64,000 nt of DNA from Chromobacterium haemolyticum (GTDB taxonomy: Bacteria; Pseudomonadota; Gammaproteobacteria; Burkholderiales; Chromobacteriaceae). The notes under the pieces are model-generated. The model did not search any database. It was given only the letters and a program-made list of their open reading frames with translations, and was not told where the DNA came from. The translations under genes and the position numbers were made by a program. The DNA lies in the NCBI RefSeq assembly GCF_002081825.1, contig NZ_MUKU01000017.1:39713-103712 (forward strand). The letters run 5' to 3'. Shown piece by piece: positions 25,132 to 33,819 of the stretch. Position 1 is the stretch's first letter, and each line of letters opens with the position of its first letter.

Positions 25132-26447
25132 CCACCGGCCGCTTCAACAATGTTCGGGTGTTCATGGTTCTCGCCACCCAACTGGTGTTCTTCGGCCTGC
25201 CTTGGTTGCAGTGGAACGGCAGGCAGGCTGTGCACCTGGACCTGGAACAACACCGCTTCCTGATTTTCGGCCTCACTTTCTGGCCACAGGATTTCATCTT
25301 TTTCGCCGCCTTGCTGGTGATCTGCGCGCTGGGCCTGTTCCTGTGGACCGCGCTGGCGGGACGGCTTTGGTGCGGTTACAGCTGCCCTCAGACAGTCTAC
25401 ACCCAGATCATGTTGTGGATAGAACGGCTGACGCTAGGCGACCACAACGCGCGCCGCAAACTGGACGCGGCGCCGATGAGCGTGAACAAGTTCACGCGCA
25501 AAACGCTGTCGCACGGGCTGATGGGCTTGTTCTCGCTGATCACCGGCTTCACCCTGGTGGGCTACTTCACCCCGGTGCGCGAACTGGCCGCCGCCGCGCC
25601 CAGCCTGGCCTACGGCCCGTGGGAAAGCTTCTGGATCCTGTTCTACGGCGGCTTCACCTGGCTGCTGGCCGGCGTGCTGCGCGAGAAAGTCTGCCTGCAC
25701 ATGTGCCCGTACGCCCGCTTCCAGGGCGCGATGTTCGACAACGACACGCTGATCATCTCCTACGACAACCGCCGCGGCGAACCGCGCGGCAAAAGCAAGC
25801 AGGCCGCGGACAAGGCGCGCGGCAGCTGCATCGATTGCGGCATCTGCGTACAGGTTTGCCCCACCGGCATCGACATCCGCAACGGCCTGCAATACGAGTG
25901 CATAGGTTGCGCCGCCTGTATCGACGCCTGCGACCAGGTGATGGACAAGATCCATGCGCCGCGCGGGCTGATCAGCTATACCAGCGCCGCCGCGCTGGAA
26001 GCCGCCGGTAAGCCAAACCGCCCCAGCAGCAGCCATCGTCCGCGGGTCATCGTGTACTCCAGCCTGCTGGCCGGCATCATCGCCCTGTCCACCACCGCGC
26101 TAATCCTGAAAAAACCGTTCAAAGTGGATGTGCTGCGCGACCGCGCCGTCCTGGTGCGCGCCACCGACGACGGCCTGCTGGAAAACAGCTACAACCTGAA
26201 GCTGATCAACACCAGCGAACAGGCGCAGCGCTTCAAGATCCAAGTGGAAGGCCTGCCCAGCCTGAGGCTGGACAAGCCCGGACAGGTGGTCGAAGTCGCG
26301 CCCACCCAAACCGAGACCGTCACCGTGCGGGTACAGGCCGAACCCGAGCACGCCACCCGTGGCGCGCACGACATCTACTTTGTGGTCAGCTCGCTGAGCC
26401 ATGACGGTAGTATGATCAGGGAAAAATCCAGCTTCATCGGCGAATGA
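25086..26447 (+). CDS. ccoG: Cytochrome c oxidase accessory protein CcoG (RdxA/FixG family)
   Basis: Membrane-bound polyferredoxin needed for cbb3 oxidase assembly, proposed to reduce copper for CcoN. 453 residues. Transmembrane helices at about 24-42, 68-90, 145-163 and 180-197, with WCGYSCPQTVY and LREKVCLHMCPYARFQG between them. Two 4Fe-4S motifs follow: Cys248/251/254/258 (CIDCGICVQVCP) and Cys272/275/278/282 (CIGCAACIDACD). A fifth helix is near 345-365, followed by an Ig-like C-terminal domain. No ccoNOP genes are adjacent. The ATG at 25086 has no well-spaced Shine-Dalgarno; the only AAGGGG is 24 bases away. Confidence 0.9.
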   Translation: MSSQQAVPIKIYPRLTTGRFNNVRVFMVLATQLVFFGLPWLQWNGRQAVHLDLEQHRFLIFGLTFWPQDFIFFAALLVICALGLFLWTALAGRLWCGYSCPQTVYTQIMLWIERLTLGDHNARRKLDAAPMSVNKFTRKTLSHGLMGLFSLITGFTLVGYFTPVRELAAAAPSLAYGPWESFWILFYGGFTWLLAGVLREKVCLHMCPYARFQGAMFDNDTLIISYDNRRGEPRGKSKQAADKARGSCIDCGICVQVCPTGIDIRNGLQYECIGCAACIDACDQVMDKIHAPRGLISYTSAAALEAAGKPNRPSSSHRPRVIVYSSLLAGIIALSTTALILKKPFKVDVLRDRAVLVRATDDGLLENSYNLKLINTSEQAQRFKIQVEGLPSLRLDKPGQVVEVAPTQTETVTVRVQAEPEHATRGAHDIYFVVSSLSHDGSMIREKSSFIGE

Positions 26448-26449
26448 AT

Positions 26450-26499
26450 CTAGGATCCGCCGACATTTTTCCGCGCCAAGCAAACGTCGGCGATCCTAG
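26450..26499. repeat. Inverted repeat between ccoG and the MocR gene
   Basis: CTAGGATC-C-GCCGAC (26450-26464) pairs with GTCGGC-GATCCTAG (26486-26499), 14 bp with a one-base bulge. It starts two bases after the ccoG stop codon. The loop holds a T-run, but the right arm is not followed by T, so it is not a standard terminator. It could be a ccoG mRNA 3' structure or an operator for the downstream regulator. Confidence 0.55.
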
Positions 26500-26560
26500 G
26501 CAGTCCATCAGGAGTCAAGCCGCGGCGCAACGCCGCCGCGGTCCAACCGCCAGGAATACA

Positions 26561-27955
26561 ATGAGCAAGACCAGTCAACTGAGCCAGCGCTTTCGCCATG
26601 CCATCGAGCAAGGCCATCTGCGCCCCGGCGATCGCATGCCCTCGCTGCGTAAACTGTGCCTGGACCACAAGGTCAGCATCACCACCGCCCAACGCGCCTA
26701 CGCCGAGTTGGAAAAACAAGGCCTGATCGAATCCCTTCCCCGCTCCGGCTTCCGGGTGCTGGGCCTGTCTTCGCTGTCGCTGCGCCAAGCGCCGCCGCTC
26801 CCGGACCACCCCGGGGAGTTCCGCGCCGAGCACCTGACCATGGCGCTGCCCATGCCATGGGGCTGCCCGTTCATGAACCCGGTGCTGATCAACACCACGC
26901 CGCTGACCCGCGCGCTGACCCGCGCGCTCAGCGATTACCGCTACGCGCTGTCCAGCACCGACAGCGAAGGCTACGAAGGCTTGCGCCGAGAGCTGGCGCT
27001 GCGCTACCTGGCCCAGGGCGTGGAGCTGGACGGCGAGGAAATGCTGATCACCTGCGGCGGCATGGAGGCGCTGAACCTGGCGATCCGCTCGGTGGCCCGC
27101 CTCAGCGGCAGCGACTGCATGCTGGTGATCACCCCGGCCTTCCCGCCCATCTTCGAGCAATTGGAACACCTGGAACTGCGCGCCGTCGGCTTCAACTGCC
27201 CGCCGGGGCAGCCGCTGGACCTGGAGCGGCTGGAAGCGCTGCTGATCCAGCACCAGCCGGCCGGCATCATCGCCATGCCCAATTTCCAGCACCCCACCGG
27301 CCAGGTGATGAGCGATTCGCAAAAAGCCGCGCTGCTGGCGCTGGCGGAACGCCACCGCGTGCCCATCATCGAGGACGACACCTATCGCGAGCTGTACTTC
27401 GGCGAAGGCGCGCCGCTGCCGCTCAAGGCTTTCGACCAGCGCGGCAGCGTGCTGCACTGTTCCTCCTTCAGCAAATCGCTGGCCCCCGGCTATCGCGTGG
27501 GCTGGATCGCCGCCGGACGTTTCCGCGACAGCATTCTGGGCCTCAAGCTATGCAGTTCGCTGGCCACGCCGCTGCCCAGCCAGATGGCGCTGGCCCGGCT
27601 GCTGGCCGGCGGCCATCACGAGGACATGCTCAGCCTGCTGCGCCAGCGCCTGCAAAACAATCTGGCCGCGCTGCAACAGCAGATCGCCGCTCACTTCCCC
27701 GCCGACTGCCGGATGGCGCGGCCGCAAGGCGGTTACTTCCTGTGGGTGGAGCTGCCGCCGGGCGTCGACTGTCGCCGCTTGCTGCCGATGGCGATGCAAC
27801 AAGGGCTGCACTTCGCGCCGTCCCAGATGTTCCACACCCCGGGCCAGGACACCGGCAACGCGATGCGGCTGAACTTCAGCTTCTTCGATCCGCTGCAACA
27901 CCGTTCCGGCGTCCCCCTGCTGGCCGAGCTGCTCAGCCCGGCCAACGTCCGCTAA
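26561..27955 (+). CDS. MocR-type transcriptional regulator (GntR HTH plus aminotransferase domain)
   Basis: 464 residues. N-terminal GntR winged helix (about 5-68: RFRHAIEQGHLRPGDRMPSLRKL...ITTAQRAYAELEKQGLIESLPRSGFRV) is fused to a fold-type I aminotransferase domain with NFQHPTGQ (241-248), Asp272 in IIEDDTYRE, and Lys305 in HCSSFSKSLAPGYRVGW for PLP binding. Such proteins regulate vitamin B6, GABA or amino-acid genes. The target is unknown here; no pdx or gab genes are adjacent. ATG 26561 has AGGA about eight bases upstream and is preferred over the longer frame. It converges on the MFS gene with a six-base gap. Confidence 0.9.
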   Translation: MSKTSQLSQRFRHAIEQGHLRPGDRMPSLRKLCLDHKVSITTAQRAYAELEKQGLIESLPRSGFRVLGLSSLSLRQAPPLPDHPGEFRAEHLTMALPMPWGCPFMNPVLINTTPLTRALTRALSDYRYALSSTDSEGYEGLRRELALRYLAQGVELDGEEMLITCGGMEALNLAIRSVARLSGSDCMLVITPAFPPIFEQLEHLELRAVGFNCPPGQPLDLERLEALLIQHQPAGIIAMPNFQHPTGQVMSDSQKAALLALAERHRVPIIEDDTYRELYFGEGAPLPLKAFDQRGSVLHCSSFSKSLAPGYRVGWIAAGRFRDSILGLKLCSSLATPLPSQMALARLLAGGHHEDMLSLLRQRLQNNLAALQQQIAAHFPADCRMARPQGGYFLWVELPPGVDCRRLLPMAMQQGLHFAPSQMFHTPGQDTGNAMRLNFSFFDPLQHRSGVPLLAELLSPANVR

Positions 27956-27961
27956 GTCTCC

Positions 27962-29311
27962 TCAGGCCCGGCCACGGGCCGGCTCCAACCGCTTGCGCTG
28001 CCCCAAGAGGGGCAGCAGCAAGACGGCGGACAACAAGGTGGTGATGGACAGGGCGAGGAAAAACCCGTCCCAGCCCCAGGCATCGGTCACCTTGGCCAAG
28101 GGATAGCCGGACAAGGCCGCGCCCAAATAGCCGAACACGCCGACAAAGCCGGTGGCGGCGCCCGCCGACTCCTTGTGCGCGGCTTCGGCCGCCGCCATGC
28201 CGATCAGCATTTGCGGCCCAAAAATAAAGAAGCCGATGAAGAAGAAGCTGCCGGCGATCAATAAGTAGTGATCGACGCTCAATGTCCACAGCAGCAGCAC
28301 CGACAGCAAGATGCCCAGCGTGAAGATGATGTTCATCGGCACCCGGTTGCCGCGGAAAAAACGATCCGATCCCCAGCCTGCGACAATGGTGCCGATGAAG
28401 CCCCCCACCTCCAGCCAGAAAATCGCCGAGTTGGCCTTCAGCAACGCGTAGCCATGCTGCTCCTGCAGATACTTGTTGCCCCAGTCGTTAATGCCGATGC
28501 GCACCACATAGACAAACAGATAAGACGCGGCCAGCAGCCAGATGAAGCGGTTGCCGAACACATAACGCCGCAGCACCTGCGCCATCGGCAGCTTGGCGCT
28601 GTTCTTTTCCTGCTCCAGCTCCAGCTCGTCTCCCCGCCAGACGCCCACCGTCGGCAAACCCATGGACGACGGCCAATCGCGCAAACGGACGCACAGCACC
28701 AGACCGACGGCGATGCCGATCAGGCCCGGCACAATCATGCCGTAGCGCCAGCCGTACCCCATCGCCAAGGCGCCCGCCAGCAGCGGGATCAAGGCTCCGC
28801 CGACATTGTGCGAGGTATTGCAAATCGCCCACCAGAAACCGCGCTCGTTGCGCGAGTACCAGGCCGTCATCAACTTGGCGCACGGCGGCCAGCCCCAGCC
28901 CTGAAAGAAAGCGTTCAGCGTCCACAGCGCGGTGAAGGCCAGCAGGCTGCTGCTGAAGCCGAACAGGATGTTGACGATGCCGGTGGCGATCAGCCCCAAG
29001 CCCATGAAGTAACGCGGATTGGCGAAGTCGCTCATCATGCCGGACACGAAACGCGACACGCCGTAAACAATGTAGAACATCGACAGGATGGCGCCGCCCG
29101 CGGCCCGTTCCCAGCCCAGGTCGTCCAGCATCGCCGGCATGATGGAATTGAAACTGCGGCGGGTGAAATAGTAAACGGCATAACCGGCGTACAAGCCCAG
29201 CATGATGTGGAGCCGCCAATGGCGGTAGCTGGCGTTGATTTCTTCCTGGCTCTTGTCTACCGGCGCTTCCGGCTGCGCGCGCAGCCAGCTCAGCCATGTT
29301 CTCAGGGACAT
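27962..29311 (-). CDS. MFS transporter, organophosphate:phosphate antiporter family (UhpC/GlpT-like)
   Basis: 449-residue, 12-helix transporter. The N-terminal YRHWRLHIMLGLYAGYAVYYFTRRSFNSIMPAML with LGWERAAGGAILSMFYIVYGVSRFVSGMMSD is characteristic of the GlpT/UhpT/UhpC family. FFQGWGWPPCAKLMTAWYSRNERGFWWAICNTSHNVGGALIPLL is the conserved region after helix 4. Substrate is likely a phosphorylated sugar or glycerol phosphate; the UhpC group can also be sensors, but no uhpAB is present. AGGAG lies seven bases before ATG 29311. It is the last gene of a co-directional run that begins at 37536 and is 72 bp after the phosphatase gene. Confidence 0.85.
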   Translation of the reverse strand: MSLRTWLSWLRAQPEAPVDKSQEEINASYRHWRLHIMLGLYAGYAVYYFTRRSFNSIMPAMLDDLGWERAAGGAILSMFYIVYGVSRFVSGMMSDFANPRYFMGLGLIATGIVNILFGFSSSLLAFTALWTLNAFFQGWGWPPCAKLMTAWYSRNERGFWWAICNTSHNVGGALIPLLAGALAMGYGWRYGMIVPGLIGIAVGLVLCVRLRDWPSSMGLPTVGVWRGDELELEQEKNSAKLPMAQVLRRYVFGNRFIWLLAASYLFVYVVRIGINDWGNKYLQEQHGYALLKANSAIFWLEVGGFIGTIVAGWGSDRFFRGNRVPMNIIFTLGILLSVLLLWTLSVDHYLLIAGSFFFIGFFIFGPQMLIGMAAAEAAHKESAGAATGFVGVFGYLGAALSGYPLAKVTDAWGWDGFFLALSITTLLSAVLLLPLLGQRKRLEPARGRA

Positions 29312-29383
29312 GTGCGTTCTCCTCTGTCCGCGCCGCTGCGACGGCGGCGCTGTTGTTACTGGCGCGTCTCCGCGCGCCTTGCC

Positions 29384-30184
29384 TCAACCCAGGCGCTGAA
29401 TCAACTCCAGCGCCTCGCGATGGCGGGCCGGGTCGCCCGCCGCCAACACCCGGCTGCCGCTGTCCAATGTGATCGCCCTGCCCTCCCAGTCGCTGATCAC
29501 GCCGCCAGCGCCTTCGATAATGGGCCGCATCGCCGCGTAGTCGTAGAGCTTGAGGCCGGCGTCCAACGCCAGATCGGTGCGCCCGGAGGCCAGCAGGCCG
29601 TAGCTGCGGCAAGCGCCGCCGTAGACCCGCCAGCCCGTGCGCTCGCAAAAGCCCTGCCATACCGGCCTTTCCTCCGGCAGAAAAAAATCCGGGCTGCTGA
29701 CCGAGACGAAAGCCCGCTCTAGGCTGGCGCAGCCGCGGGTGCGGCATTCGCGGGCTCCGTCGCGCGTAAACAATAAGGTGGGCAATCCCCGACGCCCGAT
29801 CCAGCAATCGTCGGTGGCCGGCTGATCTATCACGCCCAGCACCGGCGCGCCTTGATGCAAGAGTGCGATAAGCGTGCCGTAGACCGGCATGCCGGCCATG
29901 AAGGAGGCGGTGCCGTCGATAGGGTCCAACACCCACAACCATTCCGCGTCTAGCTCCCGCGCGCCGAACTCCTCGCCCAGCACCCCGTGGCCCGGATAGC
30001 GCAGCAGGATGCGCTCGCGCAGCTTTTGCTCAATCTCCAGATCCAGCTGGGTCACCAGGGTGCGGTCCGGTTTGAACTGCGAACTCCACTCAGAACGGGA
30101 AGCCAGCAAAGCGCGGCTGTCCGCCACCAGTTCCCGAGCGAAGCTCAACCATTCGTCCAACTGCCCTTGGGAATACCGCATCAT
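29384..30184 (-). CDS. Inositol monophosphatase-family phosphatase, HisN-like
   Basis: 266-residue Mg-dependent phosphatase. Metal site motifs: GVLGEEFG (about 67-74), WVLDPIDGTASF (about 83-94) and a C-terminal KLYDYAAMRPIIEGAGGVISDWEG. The GEEFG form and spacing resemble the HisN histidinol-phosphatase subgroup more than true inositol phosphatases, but the substrate is not provable from sequence. A strong GGAGG lies a few bases before ATG 30184. It follows the binding-protein gene by 12 bp and precedes the organophosphate transporter, suggesting hydrolysis of an imported phosphate ester; this is inference. Confidence 0.85.
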   Translation of the reverse strand: MMRYSQGQLDEWLSFARELVADSRALLASRSEWSSQFKPDRTLVTQLDLEIEQKLRERILLRYPGHGVLGEEFGARELDAEWLWVLDPIDGTASFMAGMPVYGTLIALLHQGAPVLGVIDQPATDDCWIGRRGLPTLLFTRDGARECRTRGCASLERAFVSVSSPDFFLPEERPVWQGFCERTGWRVYGGACRSYGLLASGRTDLALDAGLKLYDYAAMRPIIEGAGGVISDWEGRAITLDSGSRVLAAGDPARHREALELIQRLG

Positions 30185-30196
30185 TCAAACCTCCTT

Positions 30197-31330
30197 TCAC
30201 TGCATCACCGCTCTTGTCGTCCACTGGCCGTTCTTGACCTCGGAAATCGTCACCGCCGCCTTGTTGAGATCGCCTTTGGCGTCGAAGGAAAAATCGGTGC
30301 TGACCCCGGCGTAGCTGAGCTTGGCCAAGGCCGGCATGAAGCGCGCCGGCTCCACCGAGCCCGCTTGCTGCATCGCGGCGGCCACCATCTTCATGCCGTC
30401 GTAGAACTGCGGACCCAGCCGCACCACATCCTGTTTGAAACGCGCCTGATAACGCTGGCGGAAAGCCTTGCCCGCTGGCCTGTCGTTCAACTGGCCGCCG
30501 GGAATGCCGGCGAAGTGGCCGCCCGCGCTGTCGCCGGCCAGGCTGAGGAAGGTAGGCGTCTGCAACATGTCGCCGCCCAACAGCCTGGCGTCCAGGCCCA
30601 ACCGTTTCATCTGCTTGGCCATGGGCGCGGCCTGGGCGTCGGCCCCGCCGTAAAAGATCACCTGGGGCCGCAAGGGCTTGACCGCGGTCAGAATGGCGGA
30701 GAAATCACTGGCCTTGTCGTTGGTGTACTCTCGGCGAGCGATCTTGCCGCCGCTGGCCTGCACCGCCTTGGCGAACTCGTCGGCGATGCCCTGACCGTAG
30801 GCGGTGCGGTCGTCTATCACCACGATGCTGGCCGCCTTCAGCGTCTGCACCGCGAAGCGGCCCAACGCCGCCCCCACCTGGCTGTCGCTGCCCACCAGCC
30901 GGAAGGCGGTGCGGTAGCCCTGCCGGGTATAAGCCGGGTTGGTGGACACCGACAACTGCGGAACGCCGGCGGCGGCGTAGATGCGCGCCGCCGGGATCGA
31001 CACCCCGGAGTTGAAATGGCCGAGCACCGCCTTGACGCCGGAGTCGACGAAGCGCTGGGCCACCTGAGTGCCGATGCGCGGATCGGCTTGATCGTCCTCC
31101 GCCAACAACTGGAAGCGCACCGACTGGCCGCCGACCTGCAGCTTGCGCGCGTTCAATTCGTCCACCGCCAGCCGAGCGGCGTTTTCATTGTCCTTGCCGT
31201 AATGCGCCTGCGGGCCGGACAAGGGCGAGGCGAAGCCGATCTTGACCAGAGTTTCGGCGGCGGCCGGCCAGGCGCCTATCAGCAACGCGGCGCCGGCGAG
31301 CGCCGCCCGCAAGGGGATAATGGGTTTCAT
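30197..31330 (-). CDS. Periplasmic binding protein, branched-chain amino acid (LivJ) type
   Basis: 377 residues with signal peptide MKPIIPLRAALAGAALLIGAWPAAAE. The mature domain begins TLVKIGFASPLSGPQAHYGKDNENAARLAVDELNAR, the typical Peripla_BP_6 opening, followed by VKAVLGHFNSGVSIPAA, IDDRTAYGQGIADEFA and QVIFYGGADAQAAPM. ATG 31330 has AGGAG seven bases before it. The longer frame starting at 31354 lacks support. No livHMGF permease genes are adjacent, so it either shares a transporter encoded elsewhere or works as a sensor. It lies 75 bp downstream of the aldehyde dehydrogenase gene, so it may belong to the hydroxyproline transcription unit. Confidence 0.88.
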   Translation of the reverse strand: MKPIIPLRAALAGAALLIGAWPAAAETLVKIGFASPLSGPQAHYGKDNENAARLAVDELNARKLQVGGQSVRFQLLAEDDQADPRIGTQVAQRFVDSGVKAVLGHFNSGVSIPAARIYAAAGVPQLSVSTNPAYTRQGYRTAFRLVGSDSQVGAALGRFAVQTLKAASIVVIDDRTAYGQGIADEFAKAVQASGGKIARREYTNDKASDFSAILTAVKPLRPQVIFYGGADAQAAPMAKQMKRLGLDARLLGGDMLQTPTFLSLAGDSAGGHFAGIPGGQLNDRPAGKAFRQRYQARFKQDVVRLGPQFYDGMKMVAAAMQQAGSVEPARFMPALAKLSYAGVSTDFSFDAKGDLNKAAVTISEVKNGQWTTRAVMQ

Positions 31331-31405
31331 CTCGTCTCTCCTTTGTTTTGACATGGGTGCTGCCGAAGACAGCCCGGCGCCGCGTTGGCGACGCCGGGCC
31401 TGACT

Positions 31406-32887
31406 CTAGTTCACGTACCAGATGGTCTTGGTCTGCTGATATTGCTCCAGCGCTTCCAGGCCTTTGTCGCGGCCGCCGAAGCCGGACTGCTTGAAACCGC
31501 CGAAAGGCGTGGTGATGTCGCCTTCGGAAAAGCCGTTGACCGACACCGTGCCGGCGCGCAGCGCGGCGGCGACGCGCTGGGCGCGCTTGACGTCGCGGGT
31601 GTACAGAGAGGCGGCCAGGCCGTAGACGCTGTCATTGGCCAGGCGCACCGCTTCTTCCTCGCTGTCGAAGGTGCTCACCGCCAGGATAGGGCCGAAGATT
31701 TCCTCTTGGAAAATACGCATCTTGGCGCTGACCTGATCGAAGATGGTGGGCTCGATATACCAGCCGCTGCCCAACTCGGCGTGGATTCGGCCGCCGTGGA
31801 CCAGCCGCGCGCCCTCGGCCTTGGCCACTTCCAGATAGGCTTTCACCCGCTCGAAATGGGCTTGTTCCACCAGCGGGCCCACCTGCACTGTCGGATCGGT
31901 GGGCAGGCCCAGCTTCCAGCCGGCCAGTCGCCGCTTGAGCTTCTCCAGCAAGACGTCCTTGACCCCGGCGGCGACGATCAAGCGCGAGCCGCAGCTGCAG
32001 TTTTCGCTCATATTCCAGAACGCCGCGGCCAACACGTCGTCGACGATGTCATCCAGCTCGGCGTCCTCGAACACCAGCTGCGGGCTCTTGCCGCCCAGCT
32101 CCAGCACCACTTCCTTCAGATTGCTCTCGGCGGCGTATTGCAGGAACAAGCGGCCCACTTCGGTGGAGCCGGTGAAGGACACCATGTCCACGTCCGGATG
32201 CCGTCCCAGCGCCTCGCCCACCGCCAGGCCGGAGCCGGTGACCAGGGTCAGCGCCGCGGCGGGAATGCCGGCCTGATGCGCCAGCTGGGTGATGCGATAG
32301 GCGCTGAGCGAGGTCTGCTTGGCCGGCTTCACCACCACTGAATTGCCGGCGGCCAGCGCCGGAGCCACTTTCCACGCGTACATTTGCGCCGGGAAGTTCC
32401 ACGGCAGCACCGCGCCCACCACGCCTATCGGCTCCTTGACGATAAAACCCAACGCTTCCGGCCCTGTGGGCGCCACCTTGCCGTAGCACTTGTCTATCGC
32501 CTCCGCGTACCAGGCGAAGGTGTCCAGCGTGGCCGGCAGATCGGTGTTCAGGCATTCGGTGATCGGCTTGCCGGCGTCGATGCAGTCCAGCGCCGCCAGT
32601 TCCTCCACGTGTTCGCGCAAAAGCGCCACCCACCGTTGCATCGCCTGCTTGCGCTCGGCCGGCGGCCGACGCGACCATTCGCCGGACTCGAAGCAAGCGC
32701 GCGCCGCCGCCACCGCGGCGTCGACGTCGGCGGCGTCGCCGGCGGCGACATGGCCGATCAGGCTGTTGTCCATCGGCGTCATATTGTCCAGCCGCGCTCC
32801 CCAGCCCTCATGTCCGGGGATCAGCAAGCCGGCCCACAAACGACCGGCGCGGGCACTCTCGAATATCGCTTCCTTGCTTAATGGCAT
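31406..32887 (-). CDS. NAD(P)-dependent aldehyde dehydrogenase, probable 2-oxoglutarate semialdehyde dehydrogenase
   Basis: 493-residue ALDH with LPWNFPAQMYAWKVAPALAAGNSVVVKPAKQTSL (161-194), SFTGSTEVGR (237-246), Glu263 in LELGGKSP and nucleophile Cys297 in NMSENCSCGSR. The usual GQ before the cysteine is SE/N here, an uncommon variant. By itself it resembles gamma-aminobutyraldehyde-type ALDHs. Lying next to the DapA-like deaminase and the hydroxyproline epimerase, it is best read as the enzyme that converts 2-oxoglutarate semialdehyde to 2-oxoglutarate, the last step of hydroxyproline breakdown. It follows the deaminase gene by 12 bp. Confidence 0.85.
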   Translation of the reverse strand: MPLSKEAIFESARAGRLWAGLLIPGHEGWGARLDNMTPMDNSLIGHVAAGDAADVDAAVAAARACFESGEWSRRPPAERKQAMQRWVALLREHVEELAALDCIDAGKPITECLNTDLPATLDTFAWYAEAIDKCYGKVAPTGPEALGFIVKEPIGVVGAVLPWNFPAQMYAWKVAPALAAGNSVVVKPAKQTSLSAYRITQLAHQAGIPAAALTLVTGSGLAVGEALGRHPDVDMVSFTGSTEVGRLFLQYAAESNLKEVVLELGGKSPQLVFEDAELDDIVDDVLAAAFWNMSENCSCGSRLIVAAGVKDVLLEKLKRRLAGWKLGLPTDPTVQVGPLVEQAHFERVKAYLEVAKAEGARLVHGGRIHAELGSGWYIEPTIFDQVSAKMRIFQEEIFGPILAVSTFDSEEEAVRLANDSVYGLAASLYTRDVKRAQRVAAALRAGTVSVNGFSEGDITTPFGGFKQSGFGGRDKGLEALEQYQQTKTIWYVN

Positions 32888-32899
32888 CTCAGTCTCCCG

Positions 32900-33775
32900 T
32901 CAACGATCGAACGCGGCCAGCGCGTCGAGAAAAGCCTTGGCTTCCGCGCCCGGCAAAGGCAGCAAGGGCAGACGCACATCGCCGGCTTCGACGCCGTGGC
33001 GGCGCACGCCCAGCTTGGCCTTCTGGTTGTAGCCGCCGGACTCCATCGCCTGGATCGCCGGATACATCGCCGCCATCAGCGCGCGCACTCGCGCCCAGTC
33101 TTCGGCCTTGGCGGCGTTCAGCATCGCCACCTGCTCGCCGGGGAAGACATTGGCCGCGCCGCTGATCCAGCTGCGCACGCCCCAAAACAGGAAATCCGCC
33201 GCCTGATCGTCGCAACCGCAGATCACTTCGAAATCCGGCAGCCGCGCCTGAATCAGCGCCAGCGCGCGGCTGAAATCGCCGCTGCTTTCCTTGATGCCGA
33301 CGATATTGGGAACGCGGCTCAACTCGATCACGCTGGCGACATCGATGGATACGCCGGCGCGGGCCGGGAAGTTGTAGAGAATGATGGGCAGCGCGCTGGC
33401 GGCGGCCACCGCCTTGAAGTGAGCGACGATGCCGTCCTGATCCGGCAGGCTATAGGCCGGCGGCGCCAGCATCAGCGCCTCGTAGCCCAGCTCCGCCGCC
33501 TGGCGGGCGCGCGCTATCGCGCCGTGGGTGGACAGATCATTGGCGCCGGCGATCAAGCGCAAGCGGCCCTTGCCCGTCTTGGCCACGCACTCCAGCACTT
33601 GTCTGCGCTCGCCTTCGTCCAAGGCGTAGTATTCGCCGGTGGTGCCGCAGGCGACGACGCCGGCGACGCCTTGTTCGATGAAGCGCTCGACCAGCTGCCG
33701 CAGCGCCGCCAAATCCAGACGGCCGTCGCGGTCGAACGGCGTGACGATGGGGACCAGAATGCCTTGTTGTTGCAT
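32900..33775 (-). CDS. DapA-family lyase, probable 1-pyrroline-4-hydroxy-2-carboxylate deaminase
   Basis: 291-residue class I aldolase-type barrel. CGTTGEYYALDEGER (43-57), Tyr134 in ILYNFPARAG and the Schiff-base Lys162 in GIKESSGD are visible. The protein lacks the biosynthetic context of true DapA and lies in a hydroxyproline cluster. There this family converts pyrroline-4-hydroxy-2-carboxylate to 2-oxoglutarate semialdehyde with release of ammonia. The ATG at 33775 (MQQQGILVPIVTPFD) has AAGGA about nine bases upstream; a longer frame is rejected. Confidence 0.88.
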   Translation of the reverse strand: MQQQGILVPIVTPFDRDGRLDLAALRQLVERFIEQGVAGVVACGTTGEYYALDEGERRQVLECVAKTGKGRLRLIAGANDLSTHGAIARARQAAELGYEALMLAPPAYSLPDQDGIVAHFKAVAAASALPIILYNFPARAGVSIDVASVIELSRVPNIVGIKESSGDFSRALALIQARLPDFEVICGCDDQAADFLFWGVRSWISGAANVFPGEQVAMLNAAKAEDWARVRALMAAMYPAIQAMESGGYNQKAKLGVRRHGVEAGDVRLPLLPLPGAEAKAFLDALAAFDR

Positions 33776-33819
33776 AGGGTGTTTCCTTTGTGCTTGAGGG
33801 TGGACGGAAGCCGCGCGGC

